DNA of 64,000 nucleotides from Arthrobacter psychrochitiniphilus (GCF_003185915.1 NZ_QHLZ01000007.1:124001-188000); one strand, 5' to 3'; counted from the stretch's first letter, positions 49,913 through 59,699 are shown. The notes: generated by a model from the letters alone, not told the origin. Made by a program: numbers and translations.

Positions 49913-51477
49913 GACTAAAAGTTGCGCTGTTGCGCAACTCCATGAATCGCACGCCCTGGCAACTGGTAGGGCTCATCATTGGGGCCCTGTACGGGCTGGG
50001 CATCTTGGTCATGGTGCTGGTGGGCCTGGCCGTGCTGGGTGCCACTGATTCGGCGCTGGTAGGCACCGTCCTTGTCCTTGCCGGTGCGGCACTGTTCCTT
50101 GGCTGGCTTATTGTTCCGGTGGTTGCCGCCGGATTGGATATGACACTGGACCCTGCCCGCTTCACCACCTACGCCATCCCCATGAAGAGCATGCTGACCG
50201 GCCTGGCGCTCTCAGGTTTCATCGGTATTCCAGGTGCCATCACCTTGTTGGCCGCCGTGGGCACCGCCGCGGCCTGGTGGCGCCACCCGGTGGCAGCTGT
50301 TGCCGCCCTCATCTGCGGAGCCCTAGCCGCGCTGACCTGCATTGTTGCCTCACGGGCCATCACGGCCGCGAGCACCAGTCTGGCATCCTCCCGCCGTTTT
50401 AGGGACGTCAGCGGCATTGTGGTTCTGGTCCCGCTGATGCTTATGGGCCCCATCATTGCCGGCATCTCCAGTGGAATCACTGACTTTGCCGATTTCCTGC
50501 CCCAGCTGGCAAACACTGTGTCCTGGACTCCTTTGGGCGCCATCTGGGCGGTGCCGGCCGCCATTGCCAGCGGCGCCTATGGTGCTGCCGCCGTGAAATT
50601 CCTGATTGCGCTGGCAACCATTGCGGCACTGACCTGGGTGTGGAAGGTGTGCCTGGTCCGGGCTCTTGTGACCCCCGCGTTCTCCGGAAAAGCCAGGCGC
50701 AAACCGGGCAAGTTGGGCTTCTTTGCCATGTTCGCGCAAACCCCCACTGGCGCCATAGCTGCCCGCTGCCTCACCTATTGGTTCCGGGATCCGCGCTATA
50801 GTGCGGGGCTGCTCATCTCCCCACTTATCCCCGTTGTCCTGGTATTTGGCGGTTCTCAGACGGGGGGGATGGATGCAGTGGGACCCATCCTGAGCTATTC
50901 CGGCGCCATTGCAGCTTTCATGATTGCGTGGAGCATTTCCTCCGATATTTCCTATGACAGCACCGCGTTCGCTCTGCACTTGGCCTCCGGTGTTTGTGGA
51001 AAGGCAGATAGGACCGGACGTGTTCTGGCTGCTTCCGTCCTGGCACTGCCACTGGGATTGCTCTTTGCCATTGCCGGAAGCGTTGTCTCCGGAACCTGGG
51101 CGCAGTTCCCACCGGCCGTGGGCCTGATAATGGGTGCTGCCGGCGCAGGACTGGGCCTGGCCAGTGTGCTCTCATCCCGCTTCACCATGATGGCTCCCTT
51201 GCCGGGGGAGAGCCCCATGAAATCCAAGCCGGGCAATAGCTTCGCCACCGTGCTGGTTCAGTTGGGCGGCTTTGTCGGTGCGGGGGTACTAGCTGCCCCC
51301 GTAGCAGTGCTGGTCATCATTGGTGCCGTCACCGGCCAGCCACTGTTTGGCTGGTTGGCCTTGCTGGTTGGTCTGCTGCTCGGCGCCCTGTACGTGGTTT
51401 TGGGGATCCGCATTGGCGGGGCGCAATATGAGCGCCGTGGACCGGAATTGTTGCAGTCCGTTTCTGTAGATCGCTGA
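49894..51477 (+). CDS. ABC exporter permease
   Basis: 527 residues with 10 or more hydrophobic segments spread along the length and no soluble domain, partner of the preceding ATPase (overlapping genes). Substrate is not indicated by the sequence or the neighbours. A GC-rich dyad (about 51518-51568) follows and may be a weak terminator before nagB. Confidence 0.82.
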   Translation: MVAHLLRLKVALLRNSMNRTPWQLVGLIIGALYGLGILVMVLVGLAVLGATDSALVGTVLVLAGAALFLGWLIVPVVAAGLDMTLDPARFTTYAIPMKSMLTGLALSGFIGIPGAITLLAAVGTAAAWWRHPVAAVAALICGALAALTCIVASRAITAASTSLASSRRFRDVSGIVVLVPLMLMGPIIAGISSGITDFADFLPQLANTVSWTPLGAIWAVPAAIASGAYGAAAVKFLIALATIAALTWVWKVCLVRALVTPAFSGKARRKPGKLGFFAMFAQTPTGAIAARCLTYWFRDPRYSAGLLISPLIPVVLVFGGSQTGGMDAVGPILSYSGAIAAFMIAWSISSDISYDSTAFALHLASGVCGKADRTGRVLAASVLALPLGLLFAIAGSVVSGTWAQFPPAVGLIMGAAGAGLGLASVLSSRFTMMAPLPGESPMKSKPGNSFATVLVQLGGFVGAGVLAAPVAVLVIIGAVTGQPLFGWLALLVGLLLGALYVVLGIRIGGAQYERRGPELLQSVSVDR

Positions 51478-51638
51478 GACTGGATATGGTTAGAGCTACA
51501 AAGCAGACCCAAGGCAAAAGCGCCCTGTCAGCCACCGCTTGCGGAGTGCGCTGGCGGGGCGTCTGTGCACTTGCGCCCGTCTGCGACAAGCCGTTAGTCA
51601 CCGCTTTCTGAGGGTGGCAGTGAAAGGAAGCGTGTTTC

Positions 51639-52421
51639 ATGGAGGTCATCATCGTCCCCAGCAGCAAGGAAATTGGGGCGCTTGCCGCCGACTCGATCGA
51701 GGCCTTGGTGCGTAACAAGCCCAACGCCGTGATTGGCCTGGCCACGGGTTCCTCCCCGCTGCCCATCTACGATGAGCTGGCCCGCCGCCACGCTGACGAG
51801 GGGCTGAACTTTTCCGCGGTCAGCGGCTTTGCTCTGGATGAATACGTGGGCCTGCCCTCGGGCCACTTCGAGTCCTACCGCGAGGTCATTCGCCGCGAGT
51901 TCACGAACCGCGTTGATGTGGCAGCAGAGAACGTGCACGGCCCGGATGGCTCCACCGAGGATCTGTTGGGTGCCTGCCAAGCGTACGAGGATGCGATTTC
52001 TGCCGCGGGCGGCATTGACCTGCAGATCTTGGGCGTCGGCACCAACGGCCACATCGGCTTCAACGAGCCAGGCTCCTCGCTGGCCTCACGCACACGCATC
52101 AAGACCTTGGCCGAGCAGACACGCCAGGACAACGCGCGCTTCTTTGATCATCTTGACCAAGTTCCGCACCACGTGGTGACGCAGGGTCTGGGCACCATCA
52201 TGGATGCCCGCCACTTGGTTCTGGTGGCCTTCGGAGCAGGCAAGGCCGACGCCGTACGCGACTTCGTTGAGGGCCCCGTGTCCGCAGCGTGCCCGGCCTC
52301 GATCCTGCAGTTCCACCCCCGGGCCACCGTCATCATTGACGAGGCTGCAGCATCGAAGTTGGCAGGTGCTCCAAGCTACCGCCACGCCTATGACAACAAG
52401 CCCGCCTGGCAGGGTCTGTAA
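51639..52421 (+). CDS. nagB: Glucosamine-6-phosphate deaminase
   Basis: Converts glucosamine-6-P to fructose-6-P and ammonia, the step after NagA. 260 residues; GLATGSSPLP binds phosphate, LDEYVG carries the catalytic aspartate region, and GVGTNGHIGFNEPGS holds the catalytic residues; a histidine follows in HHVVTQGL. AAAGGAAG precedes the ATG. It stands alone with its own strong terminator. Confidence 0.96.
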   Translation: MEVIIVPSSKEIGALAADSIEALVRNKPNAVIGLATGSSPLPIYDELARRHADEGLNFSAVSGFALDEYVGLPSGHFESYREVIRREFTNRVDVAAENVHGPDGSTEDLLGACQAYEDAISAAGGIDLQILGVGTNGHIGFNEPGSSLASRTRIKTLAEQTRQDNARFFDHLDQVPHHVVTQGLGTIMDARHLVLVAFGAGKADAVRDFVEGPVSAACPASILQFHPRATVIIDEAAASKLAGAPSYRHAYDNKPAWQGL

Positions 52422-52450
52422 AAAAGTAGGGCCACTGACGCCACGTCTGC

Positions 52451-52494
52451 GGTTGCGGGAGCTCACCTGAACGAAAAGGTGGGCTCCCGCAGCC
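52451..52494 (+). terminator. Terminator after nagB
   Basis: Two 18-base arms (52451-52468 and 52477-52494) pair with two mismatches around an 8-base loop. Confidence 0.75.
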
Positions 52495-52605
52495 GTCCCC
52501 TCCCAACGCTCCCGCAGTTTCGGCGCGTTTTCCAGGGACGCTCCCTCTCCTTCAGACGGAGTGTGATGTGGGAGCCACTACGGTGAGTCGCGGACGTGAA
52601 GACGG

Positions 52606-52611
52606 TAGACT
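52606..52611 (+). promoter_or_regulatory. -10 box of the DUF3039 gene
   Basis: TAGACT ends 6 bases before the ATG at 52618. Confidence 0.5.
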
Positions 52612-52617
52612 GAATTT

Positions 52618-52944
52618 ATGAGTTTGCCTCCAGACCCCTTTGAAAACGATCCGAACTACGGACCCGGCCAGACCGGTGGTTCCACTGCCGTGATTGAGCG
52701 CCAGGAACTGAAGCAGGAAGTCGAGCCCGGAGACAGCGAACGGTTCTCGCATTATGTCCGCAAGGAAAAGATCATGGAATCGGCCATGACCGGAGATCCC
52801 GTTGTGGCGCTCTGCGGCAAGGTCTGGACTCCGGGGAGGGACCCCCAGAAGTTCCCCGTCTGCCCCGAGTGCAAAGAGGTCTATGACGGACTGCGCCCCG
52901 AGGGTGGCGGCAAGGGCAAAGGCCCGAAGAAGCCCAAGAATTAG
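52618..52944 (+). CDS. DUF3039 protein
   Basis: 108 residues. The core (DSERFSHYVRKEKIMESAMTG, read in two parts, then VVALCGKVWTPGRDPQKFPVCPECKEVY) includes C-x-n-CPEC, a probable zinc-binding site, and is the conserved DUF3039 domain of actinobacteria. The basic C-terminal tail ends in Lys/Gly/Pro. A helicase gene follows in the same direction, an arrangement seen in related genera; whether they work together is unknown. Confidence 0.85.
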   Translation: MSLPPDPFENDPNYGPGQTGGSTAVIERQELKQEVEPGDSERFSHYVRKEKIMESAMTGDPVVALCGKVWTPGRDPQKFPVCPECKEVYDGLRPEGGGKGKGPKKPKN

Positions 52945-52968
52945 TTCGGGGCTGTAATTCTTTTTTGG

Positions 52969-52987
52969 GAACGGTTTAAAACCGTTC
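52969..52987. repeat. 19-bp palindrome upstream of the helicase gene
   Basis: GAACGGTTT and AAACCGTTC around one central A, preceded by a T6 run. It is placed like an operator, 64 bases before the helicase start. It is not the GAAC-N4-GTTC SOS box. Confidence 0.6.
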
Positions 52988-53050
52988 AATCGCCGTGCCC
53001 GGAAGTGGGAACGGAAGCGTGGAAGAAGTGACAAGGATGGCGGATAATTC

Positions 53051-54817
53051 GTGACGGAGACATTGTTTGGTGGCCCGTCGCTGCCTCCGGCCTATCCTGA
53101 GCGCGCCGCATGGGGTACAGCACAAAAGCTGCGTGCATGGCAGTCAGAAGCCATGGAAAAGTACTTCAACGAGAGCCCGCGGGACTTCCTGGCCGTTGCT
53201 ACCCCGGGTGCCGGAAAGACCACGTTTGCCCTGCATATTGCCACACAGCTAATAAGCCGCGGGCAGATCAACAGGGTCACGATCGTCACACCCACCGACC
53301 ACTTGAAAAAACAGTGGGCAGACGCCGCGGCGAAGGTGGGCATCGCGATTGACCCAAACTTTAAAAATGCTGATGGCCGCCACGGCAAGGGCTTCATTGG
53401 TGTAGCCGTCACGTACGCCCAAGTTGCCAGCAAGCCCATGTTGCACCGGGCCAAAACTGAGGCCGCGCGCACCCTGGTCATCATGGATGAGATCCACCAC
53501 GGAGGCGACGCCTTGTCCTGGGGTGATGGCATCCGGGAAGCGTTTGACCCCGCCACACGCCGTTTGGCCTTGACGGGTACCCCGTTCCGCTCGGATACAG
53601 CGGCCATCCCGTTCGTGGAATACGCCGAGGACAGGGACGGCATTCGCCGGTCAAAGGCTGATTACACCTATGGCTACGGTGAAGCGCTCAAGGACCACGT
53701 GGTGCGCCCCGTCATGTTCATGGCGTATTCGGGGCAAATGCGCTGGCGCACCAGTGCTGGTGAGGAAATGGCTGCAACGCTGGGCGAGGCTGTGACCAAG
53801 GATGTCACCTCGCAGGCATGGCGCACGGCGCTGAACCCCGAGGGGCAGTGGATCCCTGCCGTCCTGGCCGCCGCGGACAAGCGCCTCACCGAGGTGCGCA
53901 GGGCAGTGCCTGACGCCGGTGCCATGGTGATTGCCACAGATCACGAGGACGCCCGCGCCTACGCCGCAGAGTTGAAGAAGATCACGGGAGAGTCACCTAC
54001 CGTCATTTTGTCCGATGACGCCAAGGCTTCCGCCAAGATTGATTCTTTCTCGGCAGGGGACAAGCGCTGGATGGTGGCCGTGCGCATGGTCTCCGAAGGT
54101 GTTGACGTGCCGCGTCTTGCTGTTGGTGTGTACGCGACCTCGACGGCGACTCCGCTGTTCTTCGCTCAGGCCGTGGGCCGTTTTGTGCGGGCCCGCAAAA
54201 GGGGAGAAACGGCGTCGATCTTCCTGCCTTCAGTGCCCAACCTGATGGCACTGGCCAACCAGCTTGAGCTGGAGCGCGATCACGCGTTGGACCGTCCGGA
54301 TAAGGATCCGGATGGCTTTATTGAAGAAGATTCCGAGATGGAGGAGGCCAACCGTGAGGAAAAGGCCTCCGACACCCTGGAGAAATTCAAATTTGAGGCG
54401 CTGGAATCACAGGCGTCCTTTGACCGGGTGTTGTTCGACGGCGGCGAGTTCGGTACCGGCGGCGCGATTGGCAGTGAAGACGAGCTCGACTTCCTGGGCA
54501 TCCCAGGACTTCTCGACGCCGACCAAATGGGTTTGTTACTGCGTCAACGCCAGGCCGACCAACAGAGCCGCAAACGCAAGAAATCTCCGGCCGAACCCGA
54601 GGCGCCGCCGTTGGTGGACCACCGGCTGTTGATGGATCTACGAGGCGAGCTGGCCAAGAACGTCTCCGCGTGGAGTTCCCGATCAGGGATGCCCCACGGC
54701 ATGGTGCACAGCGAATTGCGCCGCATCTGTGGCGGCCCGGCCGTGGCACAGGCTGATGAAACTCAGTTGCAGACCCGGTTGAAGAAGCTCCAAGACTGGT
54801 TTATTGGGCGGAAATAG
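53051..54817 (+). CDS. DEAD/DEAH-box helicase (SF2)
   Basis: 588 residues. Walker A is ATPGAGKTTFA near residue 52, motif Ia VTPTDHL, the DEAH-type motif II MDEIHHG near 155, motif III LTGTPFR, and in the second RecA domain MVSEGVDVPRLAVGVYATS and QAVGRFVRAR (motif VI). The C-terminal 200 residues are acidic then basic and lack a known nuclease domain. Close to the XPB/UvsW-like group of double-strand translocases by motif pattern. The GTG at 53051 is the most likely start; GATAAT lies just before it. Substrate unknown. Confidence 0.9.
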   Translation: MTETLFGGPSLPPAYPERAAWGTAQKLRAWQSEAMEKYFNESPRDFLAVATPGAGKTTFALHIATQLISRGQINRVTIVTPTDHLKKQWADAAAKVGIAIDPNFKNADGRHGKGFIGVAVTYAQVASKPMLHRAKTEAARTLVIMDEIHHGGDALSWGDGIREAFDPATRRLALTGTPFRSDTAAIPFVEYAEDRDGIRRSKADYTYGYGEALKDHVVRPVMFMAYSGQMRWRTSAGEEMAATLGEAVTKDVTSQAWRTALNPEGQWIPAVLAAADKRLTEVRRAVPDAGAMVIATDHEDARAYAAELKKITGESPTVILSDDAKASAKIDSFSAGDKRWMVAVRMVSEGVDVPRLAVGVYATSTATPLFFAQAVGRFVRARKRGETASIFLPSVPNLMALANQLELERDHALDRPDKDPDGFIEEDSEMEEANREEKASDTLEKFKFEALESQASFDRVLFDGGEFGTGGAIGSEDELDFLGIPGLLDADQMGLLLRQRQADQQSRKRKKSPAEPEAPPLVDHRLLMDLRGELAKNVSAWSSRSGMPHGMVHSELRRICGGPAVAQADETQLQTRLKKLQDWFIGRK

Positions 54818-54841
54818 CAGCCCGACAGCCCAACACTACGT

Positions 54842-54907
54842 TTCCGCGCCCGCCTCCCACATCCGCTACCGGTATACCGGGCGCATTTGTGGGGGACGGG
54901 CGCGGAA
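54842..54907. terminator. Bidirectional terminator
   Basis: 20-base arms (54842-54861 and 54888-54907) pair with two mismatches; the loop holds a second palindrome, CCGGTATACCGG. It lies between convergent helicase and pncA. Confidence 0.75.
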
Positions 54908-54926
54908 GTGAAGCGGACCGACGCGG

Positions 54927-55544
54927 CTACTTGACCTCTACTCCTGCGTCTTTGAGTTCCTCGAGAGCTTCCTCACTGGCGTCTTCGTCTACACCTGCCA
55001 CATAGTCCCGCAACACAGTGGTGTTGTACCCGGCGTTGATGGCATCTAGGGCAGTGGCGCGCACGCAGTGGTCCGTGGCGATCCCCACAATCACAACATC
55101 TTCGACGTCGTTCTCGCGCAGCCAATCATCTAGGCTAATGGGGGCCTCGCCGTCCTCTGCCACAGATTCGTGGGCCTCACGTTCACCCACGGCAACCTCA
55201 TCCTCAGGTGCCAGCAGGCCGTCGAAGCCAGAGTAGGCCGCATCAAACTTTCCCTTGCGAAAGTATGCGTCAATGTCCTCAGTATCCAGGTTCCGGTGCA
55301 GGGCTGCGCCCTTGCTGCCGGCCACACAGTGCACGGGCCAGCTGTTGAGAAAGTCCGGGGTCTCGGAGAAGTGGGCACCCGGGTCAATATGCCAATCCTG
55401 TGTGGCAACAACAAAGTCCAGGTCTTGGGCGTTTTCTAGGAATTCACTGATTTCGCTTGCAAGGTTGGCGCCGCCGGCGACGGCGAGTGAGCCGCCTTCG
55501 CAGAAATCATTCTGCACGTCAACAATGATCAGGGCCTTGGCCAT
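54927..55544 (-). CDS. pncA: Nicotinamidase
   Basis: Hydrolyses nicotinamide to nicotinate in NAD salvage (and activates pyrazinamide in mycobacteria). The triad is D9, K97 and C160; metal ligands are D50, H52, H58 and H72. 205 residues, with an acidic insertion at about 118-138 not present in the mycobacterial enzyme. GGAG sits before the ATG; the gene follows pncB by 10 bases, so the two form one salvage operon. Confidence 0.94.
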   Translation of the reverse strand: MAKALIIVDVQNDFCEGGSLAVAGGANLASEISEFLENAQDLDFVVATQDWHIDPGAHFSETPDFLNSWPVHCVAGSKGAALHRNLDTEDIDAYFRKGKFDAAYSGFDGLLAPEDEVAVGEREAHESVAEDGEAPISLDDWLRENDVEDVVIVGIATDHCVRATALDAINAGYNTTVLRDYVAGVDEDASEEALEELKDAGVEVK

Positions 55545-55554
55545 GGGATGCTCC

Positions 55555-56907
55555 TTAGTTCTCTGCCGCAGGGACAGGTGCTGCTGTTTCGTATTCGGTA
55601 GGGATCACAGGCTCCCCGCGTTGGAGCCGGCGGGCGGCTCCGGGCAATTCGGCCATGGATGCGGCGTGCCGGGCGGTGGCTCGCACCACACCATCAGAAC
55701 CGATCCACCCTGGTTCCAGCACGCCCTCGGTCATGAACCGTGCCAGCAGCGGGCGGTCATTGGTGTCAGCATCCGGGCGGTGACCAATCCCCACCACTTC
55801 GGCAGTAGCCACACCCGCGTTGTTCAGGCGGCGCGTGGCGTACTTGCGCCCACCCACACTGGTTTTGTTCTTGGAAGCCTTGGCAACAGCCACAAACTCA
55901 CCGTTGTCACCTTCACGGGACACCAATTTATACACCATCGACGCCGTGGGCGCACCTGAGCCGGTCACGAGGGAGGTCCCCACGCCGTAAGCGTCCACGG
56001 GGGCTGCGGCCAGCGCTGCGATGGCGAACTCGTCCAGATCGCTGGTCACCGTGATGCGCGTGTTCGTGTTCCCCAGCGAATCCAGCAACGCCCGGACATC
56101 CCGCGCCTGGGCGAGCAAGTCACCGGAATCCAGCCGCACGCCGCCCAAGGCGGGTCCCGCAATGGCGACGGCCTTACGGACGGCGGCTTCGACGTCGTAC
56201 GTGTCAACCAGCAGTGTGGTGCCGTTGCCCATGGAACCGAGCTGAGCACGGAAGGCATCCTCTTCGGAATCGTGCAGGAGCGTGAAGGAGTGGGCGGCGG
56301 TGCCCAGCGTCAGTACGCCGTAGCGCAGGCCGGCTTCTAAGTTGGACGTGCCGTAGAACCCGGCAATCACGGCGGCACGGGAGGCGGCCACGGCGGACTC
56401 CTCGTGCGTGCGTCGGGATCCCATCTCAATGCAGGGGCGGGCTCCGGCAGCACCGGTCATGCGGGAGGCGGCGGAGGCAATAGCGGAGTCGTGGTTCAGG
56501 ATCGAGAGCACGTACGTTTCCAGAATGCAGGCCTCGGCAAACGTCGATTCGACGGTCAAAATGGGTGAATTGGGGAAATAAAGTTCGCCCTCTGCATAAC
56601 CGTAAATGTCTCCGGAGAACTTGAAATCGGAGAGCCAGGCCAAGGTTTCGTCATTGACAACGTTGTTCTGGGCCAGAAAATTCAGCTCGTCAGGGCCAAA
56701 ACGGAACTGCTCCAAACCTTCGAGCAGACGGCCCGTTCCGCCAACAACCCCATAGCGGCGGCCGTCCGGCAGGCGTCTGGCAAAGGCCTCAAAGACGCTG
56801 CGGCGATGTGCGGCACCCGAGTGCAGAGCAGCCTGGAGCATGGTCAGCTCATAGTGATCTGTAAACAGTGAAGTGCGGGGCTGTCCCCAGCTTATTGGCG
56901 TAGTCAC
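55555..56907 (-). CDS. pncB: Nicotinate phosphoribosyltransferase
   Basis: Makes nicotinate mononucleotide from nicotinate and PRPP. The N-terminus (SLFTDHYELTMLQAAL) and GVRLDSGDL are family signatures, the histidine phosphorylated by ATP is expected in the GTAAHSFTLLHDSE region. GTG at 56907 (MTTPISWG) is preferred since TAAAGT ends 7 bases upstream; a GTG at 56916 overlaps that box. It diverges from clpS. Confidence 0.94.
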   Translation of the reverse strand: MTTPISWGQPRTSLFTDHYELTMLQAALHSGAAHRRSVFEAFARRLPDGRRYGVVGGTGRLLEGLEQFRFGPDELNFLAQNNVVNDETLAWLSDFKFSGDIYGYAEGELYFPNSPILTVESTFAEACILETYVLSILNHDSAIASAASRMTGAAGARPCIEMGSRRTHEESAVAASRAAVIAGFYGTSNLEAGLRYGVLTLGTAAHSFTLLHDSEEDAFRAQLGSMGNGTTLLVDTYDVEAAVRKAVAIAGPALGGVRLDSGDLLAQARDVRALLDSLGNTNTRITVTSDLDEFAIAALAAAPVDAYGVGTSLVTGSGAPTASMVYKLVSREGDNGEFVAVAKASKNKTSVGGRKYATRRLNNAGVATAEVVGIGHRPDADTNDRPLLARFMTEGVLEPGWIGSDGVVRATARHAASMAELPGAARRLQRGEPVIPTEYETAAPVPAAEN

Positions 56908-56914
56908 GGAATTC

Positions 56915-56920
56915 ACTTTA
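56915..56920 (-). promoter_or_regulatory. -10 box of pncB (leaderless)
   Basis: TAAAGT on the minus strand, 7 bases before GTG 56907. It lies 12 bases from the clpS -10 box on the other strand. Confidence 0.5.
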
Positions 56921-56932
56921 GTGGGGCAACAC

Positions 56933-56938
56933 TAGAAT
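56933..56938 (+). promoter_or_regulatory. -10 box of clpS (leaderless)
   Basis: TAGAAT ends 6 bases before the ATG at 56945. Confidence 0.55.
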
Positions 56939-56944
56939 GGACAT

Positions 56945-57250
56945 ATGAGTGTCAGCACAGCCCCGGAAACAGACCGGGAAGCATCAACGCGCGAACTCAT
57001 CTCCCCGGACATCCCCTGGGAATTGATCGTGTGGAATGACCCGGTCAATTTGATGAGTTACGTTAGCTACGTTTTCCAAAGTTATTTTGGCTATTCAGAG
57101 GCAAAGGCGGCGAAATTAATGCTCCAAGTCCACACTGAGGGCAAATCCGCGGTGGCCCATGGTGCCAAGGAAAAGATGGAAGCCCACGCCGTAGCCATGC
57201 ACGGGTTCGGCCTGTGGGCAACTGTTGTGAAGGGCGGCCCCCGTGGCTAA
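56945..57250 (+). CDS. clpS: ATP-dependent Clp protease adaptor ClpS
   Basis: Adaptor that hands N-degron substrates to the Clp AAA+ unfoldase. The conserved core is WELIVWNDPVNLMSYVSYVF, with the N/D residues that bind the N-degron, and HTEGKSAVAHGAKEKMEAH. 101 residues. The end overlaps the DUF2017 gene by 8 bases, a standard actinobacterial pair. Confidence 0.95.
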   Translation: MSVSTAPETDREASTRELISPDIPWELIVWNDPVNLMSYVSYVFQSYFGYSEAKAAKLMLQVHTEGKSAVAHGAKEKMEAHAVAMHGFGLWATVVKGGPRG

Positions 57251-57809
57251 AGCTTTTTCCGCCGGCCGCCGTGGCATCACCGGATTCCTTGAACCCGCCG
57301 AGCGTGACCTCCTGCGCAAGCTCTTCTCCGACATCATCACCATGCTTGAACCGGCCACCCCCGCCCACGAGGATCCACTGGCGGCGCTGATCGGCCTGGA
57401 CATGGATGTCCGTGTCCCCACGGACCCCGCTCTCTTGAGGCTCCTGCCGGACGCGCTCACGGGCGACGCCGACTCCGCCTTGGAGTTCCGCCAGCTCACC
57501 GAACGCTCCCTGCGCGAAAGTAAGATCGGTGCCTTGCGGGCAGCATCCTTGGGTCTGGACAGCGAGAAGCTGGTCTTAGATAGTGAGGGTGCCAAATTAT
57601 GGGCCATGGCGTTGAATGATGTCCGTCTGGTGCTGGCCGAAAGGCTAGCTATCCGCACTGCCGAAGACGCCGAACGGATCCATGAGGTGCAGGACTGGGG
57701 CGATGCAGATGATGTAGAAAGTTACCTCTCGCTGGTCTATAACTTTGTCTCCTGGCTACAGGAAAGCCTGGTGCAGGCCATGCTCGTGGAACTGCAACGA
57801 ACAAAATAG
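57243..57809 (+). CDS. DUF2017 protein
   Basis: 188 residues, mostly alpha-helical and acidic, no membrane segment. It is coupled to clpS by an 8-base overlap, as in most actinobacteria, which suggests a role with ClpS or the Clp protease. Function unknown. Confidence 0.82.
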   Translation: MAKAFSAGRRGITGFLEPAERDLLRKLFSDIITMLEPATPAHEDPLAALIGLDMDVRVPTDPALLRLLPDALTGDADSALEFRQLTERSLRESKIGALRAASLGLDSEKLVLDSEGAKLWAMALNDVRLVLAERLAIRTAEDAERIHEVQDWGDADDVESYLSLVYNFVSWLQESLVQAMLVELQRTK

Positions 57810-57870
57810 GTGGCCACCGGCGTCAAATATTATCTGTAGCCGGGCCGCAGGAACTATTGTTGAAACGATC

Positions 57871-58893
57871 ATGAGCGCAAATCCAGCACGCATCACCGAA
57901 ACACAGCCAGCCGGCCGCCCACCCTTGACGGACCGCCCCATCGGGATCTTTGATTCCGGCGTGGGCGGCCTGACCGTGGCCCGTGCCGTCATCGATCAGC
58001 TGCCTAATGAGTCGATCCTGTACGTGGGTGACACAGCCAACGGCCCCTACGGTCCGCTGCCCATAGCCGAAGTCCGGGCCAACGCCTTGGGCGTCATGGA
58101 TGAGCTGGTTGATTCTGGCGTGAAACTGCTGGTGATCGCCTGCAACTCAGCATCGGCGGCGGTTCTGCGTGACGCCCGTGAACGTTACACGGCACGGTAC
58201 GGCATCCCCGTCATTGAGGTCATCCAGCCAGCCGTGAGGCGGGCCGTGGCCGCCACCCGGACTGGAAACGTGGGCGTCATTGGCACGGTGGCAACTGTGG
58301 GATCCAGGGCATACGAGGATACGTTCGCGGCCGCCCCGGACCTGAGAATTACCTCCGTGGCGTGCCCTGATTTTGTCCGGTTCGTGGAATCGGGGATCAC
58401 GGCCGGGCCAGAGTTACTAACCACGGCGGAACAGTATTTGGCGCCCTTGAAAAAAGCCGCCGTGGACACGCTGGTCCTGGGCTGCACGCACTATCCCTTG
58501 CTGACGGGCGTAATTTCCTACGTCATGGGGGACACCGTGACACTGGTATCCAGTGCCGAGGAAACAGCCAAAGATGTGTACCGGGCACTTGTCAGCCACG
58601 ATCTGGAACGTGTCTCAGTGGCTGCTCCTACCCACCAATTCCTCTCAACCGGTGACGCCGCCAGCTTCGGCGTGCTGGCCAGGCGCTTTCTGGGTCCGGA
58701 GGTGCGCGGAGTGGAACAGGTGAGCCATGTTGCTGCGCATTACCCCACAGGATCTTTAGCCCGCATCACCCCGGACATGCTCGCTGCCGCCGCACAGAAA
58801 CCAGGCGGTGGCGCAGTCACACAGCAATCCAATTTTGTTTTGCAGGCTTCCATAGGCAGACTTGCTGTTCCGGGAAGTATTGCGGGGGAGTAG
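57871..58893 (+). CDS. murI: Glutamate racemase
   Basis: Cofactor-free racemase that supplies D-glutamate for peptidoglycan. DSGVGGL begins at D28, and the two catalytic cysteines are C91 (ACNSAS) and C205 (GCTHYPLL). The ATG at 57871 gives 340 residues with an N-terminal extension of about 20 and a C-terminal extension of some 45 beyond the E. coli-type core. MBL-fold gene starts 2 bases after the stop. Confidence 0.96.
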   Translation: MSANPARITETQPAGRPPLTDRPIGIFDSGVGGLTVARAVIDQLPNESILYVGDTANGPYGPLPIAEVRANALGVMDELVDSGVKLLVIACNSASAAVLRDARERYTARYGIPVIEVIQPAVRRAVAATRTGNVGVIGTVATVGSRAYEDTFAAAPDLRITSVACPDFVRFVESGITAGPELLTTAEQYLAPLKKAAVDTLVLGCTHYPLLTGVISYVMGDTVTLVSSAEETAKDVYRALVSHDLERVSVAAPTHQFLSTGDAASFGVLARRFLGPEVRGVEQVSHVAAHYPTGSLARITPDMLAAAAQKPGGGAVTQQSNFVLQASIGRLAVPGSIAGE

Positions 58894-58895
58894 CC

Positions 58896-59693
58896 ATGAA
58901 GTTGACCATTGTTGGATGCAGCGGGTCCTTTCCCGGCCCGGCCTCGCCCGCGTCCTGCTACCTGCTGACAGCGCACGACGGCGTTCGGCCCTGGCGTGTG
59001 CTCCTTGACTTGGGCAGCGGAGCCTTGGGATCCGTGCAACGGTACATGGACCTAGAGGACATTGATGCCATCTTCCTGAGCCACCTGCACCCAGATCACT
59101 GCATGGACTTGTGCGGGCTGCACGTGGCCGTCCGGTGGAGTCCATACGGCTGGCACCGTGGACCGATTCCCGTATGGGGCCCGGCAGCCACAGCAGACAG
59201 GCTTGCCACCGCCTACGGACTGGACCTGGATCCAGGCATGCGCGAAGAATTTGACTTCATCAACTGGCAAGAACGTGAACCCGTGAGCGTAGGCCCATTC
59301 AAGGTCACCCCCTATTCAGTGAACCATCCCACTCCGGAGGCCTACGCGCTGCGCGTGGAAGTCACTGAATACGATGGCACCGGCATGGACCGAACCTCCG
59401 TTTTGACATACTCCGGTGACACCGATAGCTGTCAAGGGTTGGAAGACGCCGCACAAGACGCCGACTTCTTCCTCTGCGAGGCGGCCTTCGAAGAGGGCCG
59501 GGATGATCACATCAAAGACGTGCACCTCACAGGAAAACGTGCCGGAGCAGCTGCTGCCCGGGCTAACGTGAAGCGGCTGCTGCTCACTCACATCCCCGTG
59601 TGGACGGACACCAACAAGGTGGTGGCCGAAGCCCGTGAAGTGTATTCCGGTGACGTGGCCGGTGCCGTGGCGGGTGTGCACTACACGATCTAG
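58896..59693 (+). CDS. MBL-fold metallo-hydrolase
   Basis: 265 residues of the metallo-beta-lactamase fold, with the metal motif SHLHPDHCMDL (HxHxDH) near residue 61 and SGDTDSC and HLTGKRAG further on. It resembles the RNase Z-like branch but lacks a clear exosite; in actinobacteria such genes sit between murI and rph, consistent with RNA processing or a phosphodiesterase role. Substrate not proven. Confidence 0.85.
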   Translation: MKLTIVGCSGSFPGPASPASCYLLTAHDGVRPWRVLLDLGSGALGSVQRYMDLEDIDAIFLSHLHPDHCMDLCGLHVAVRWSPYGWHRGPIPVWGPAATADRLATAYGLDLDPGMREEFDFINWQEREPVSVGPFKVTPYSVNHPTPEAYALRVEVTEYDGTGMDRTSVLTYSGDTDSCQGLEDAAQDADFFLCEAAFEEGRDDHIKDVHLTGKRAGAAAARANVKRLLLTHIPVWTDTNKVVAEAREVYSGDVAGAVAGVHYTI

Positions 59694-59699
59694 GAGACC

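Noticed and set aside
52969..52987. LexA/SOS box upstream of the helicase
   Set aside because: Actinobacterial SOS boxes have GAAC-N4-GTTC; here the half-sites are 11 bases apart.
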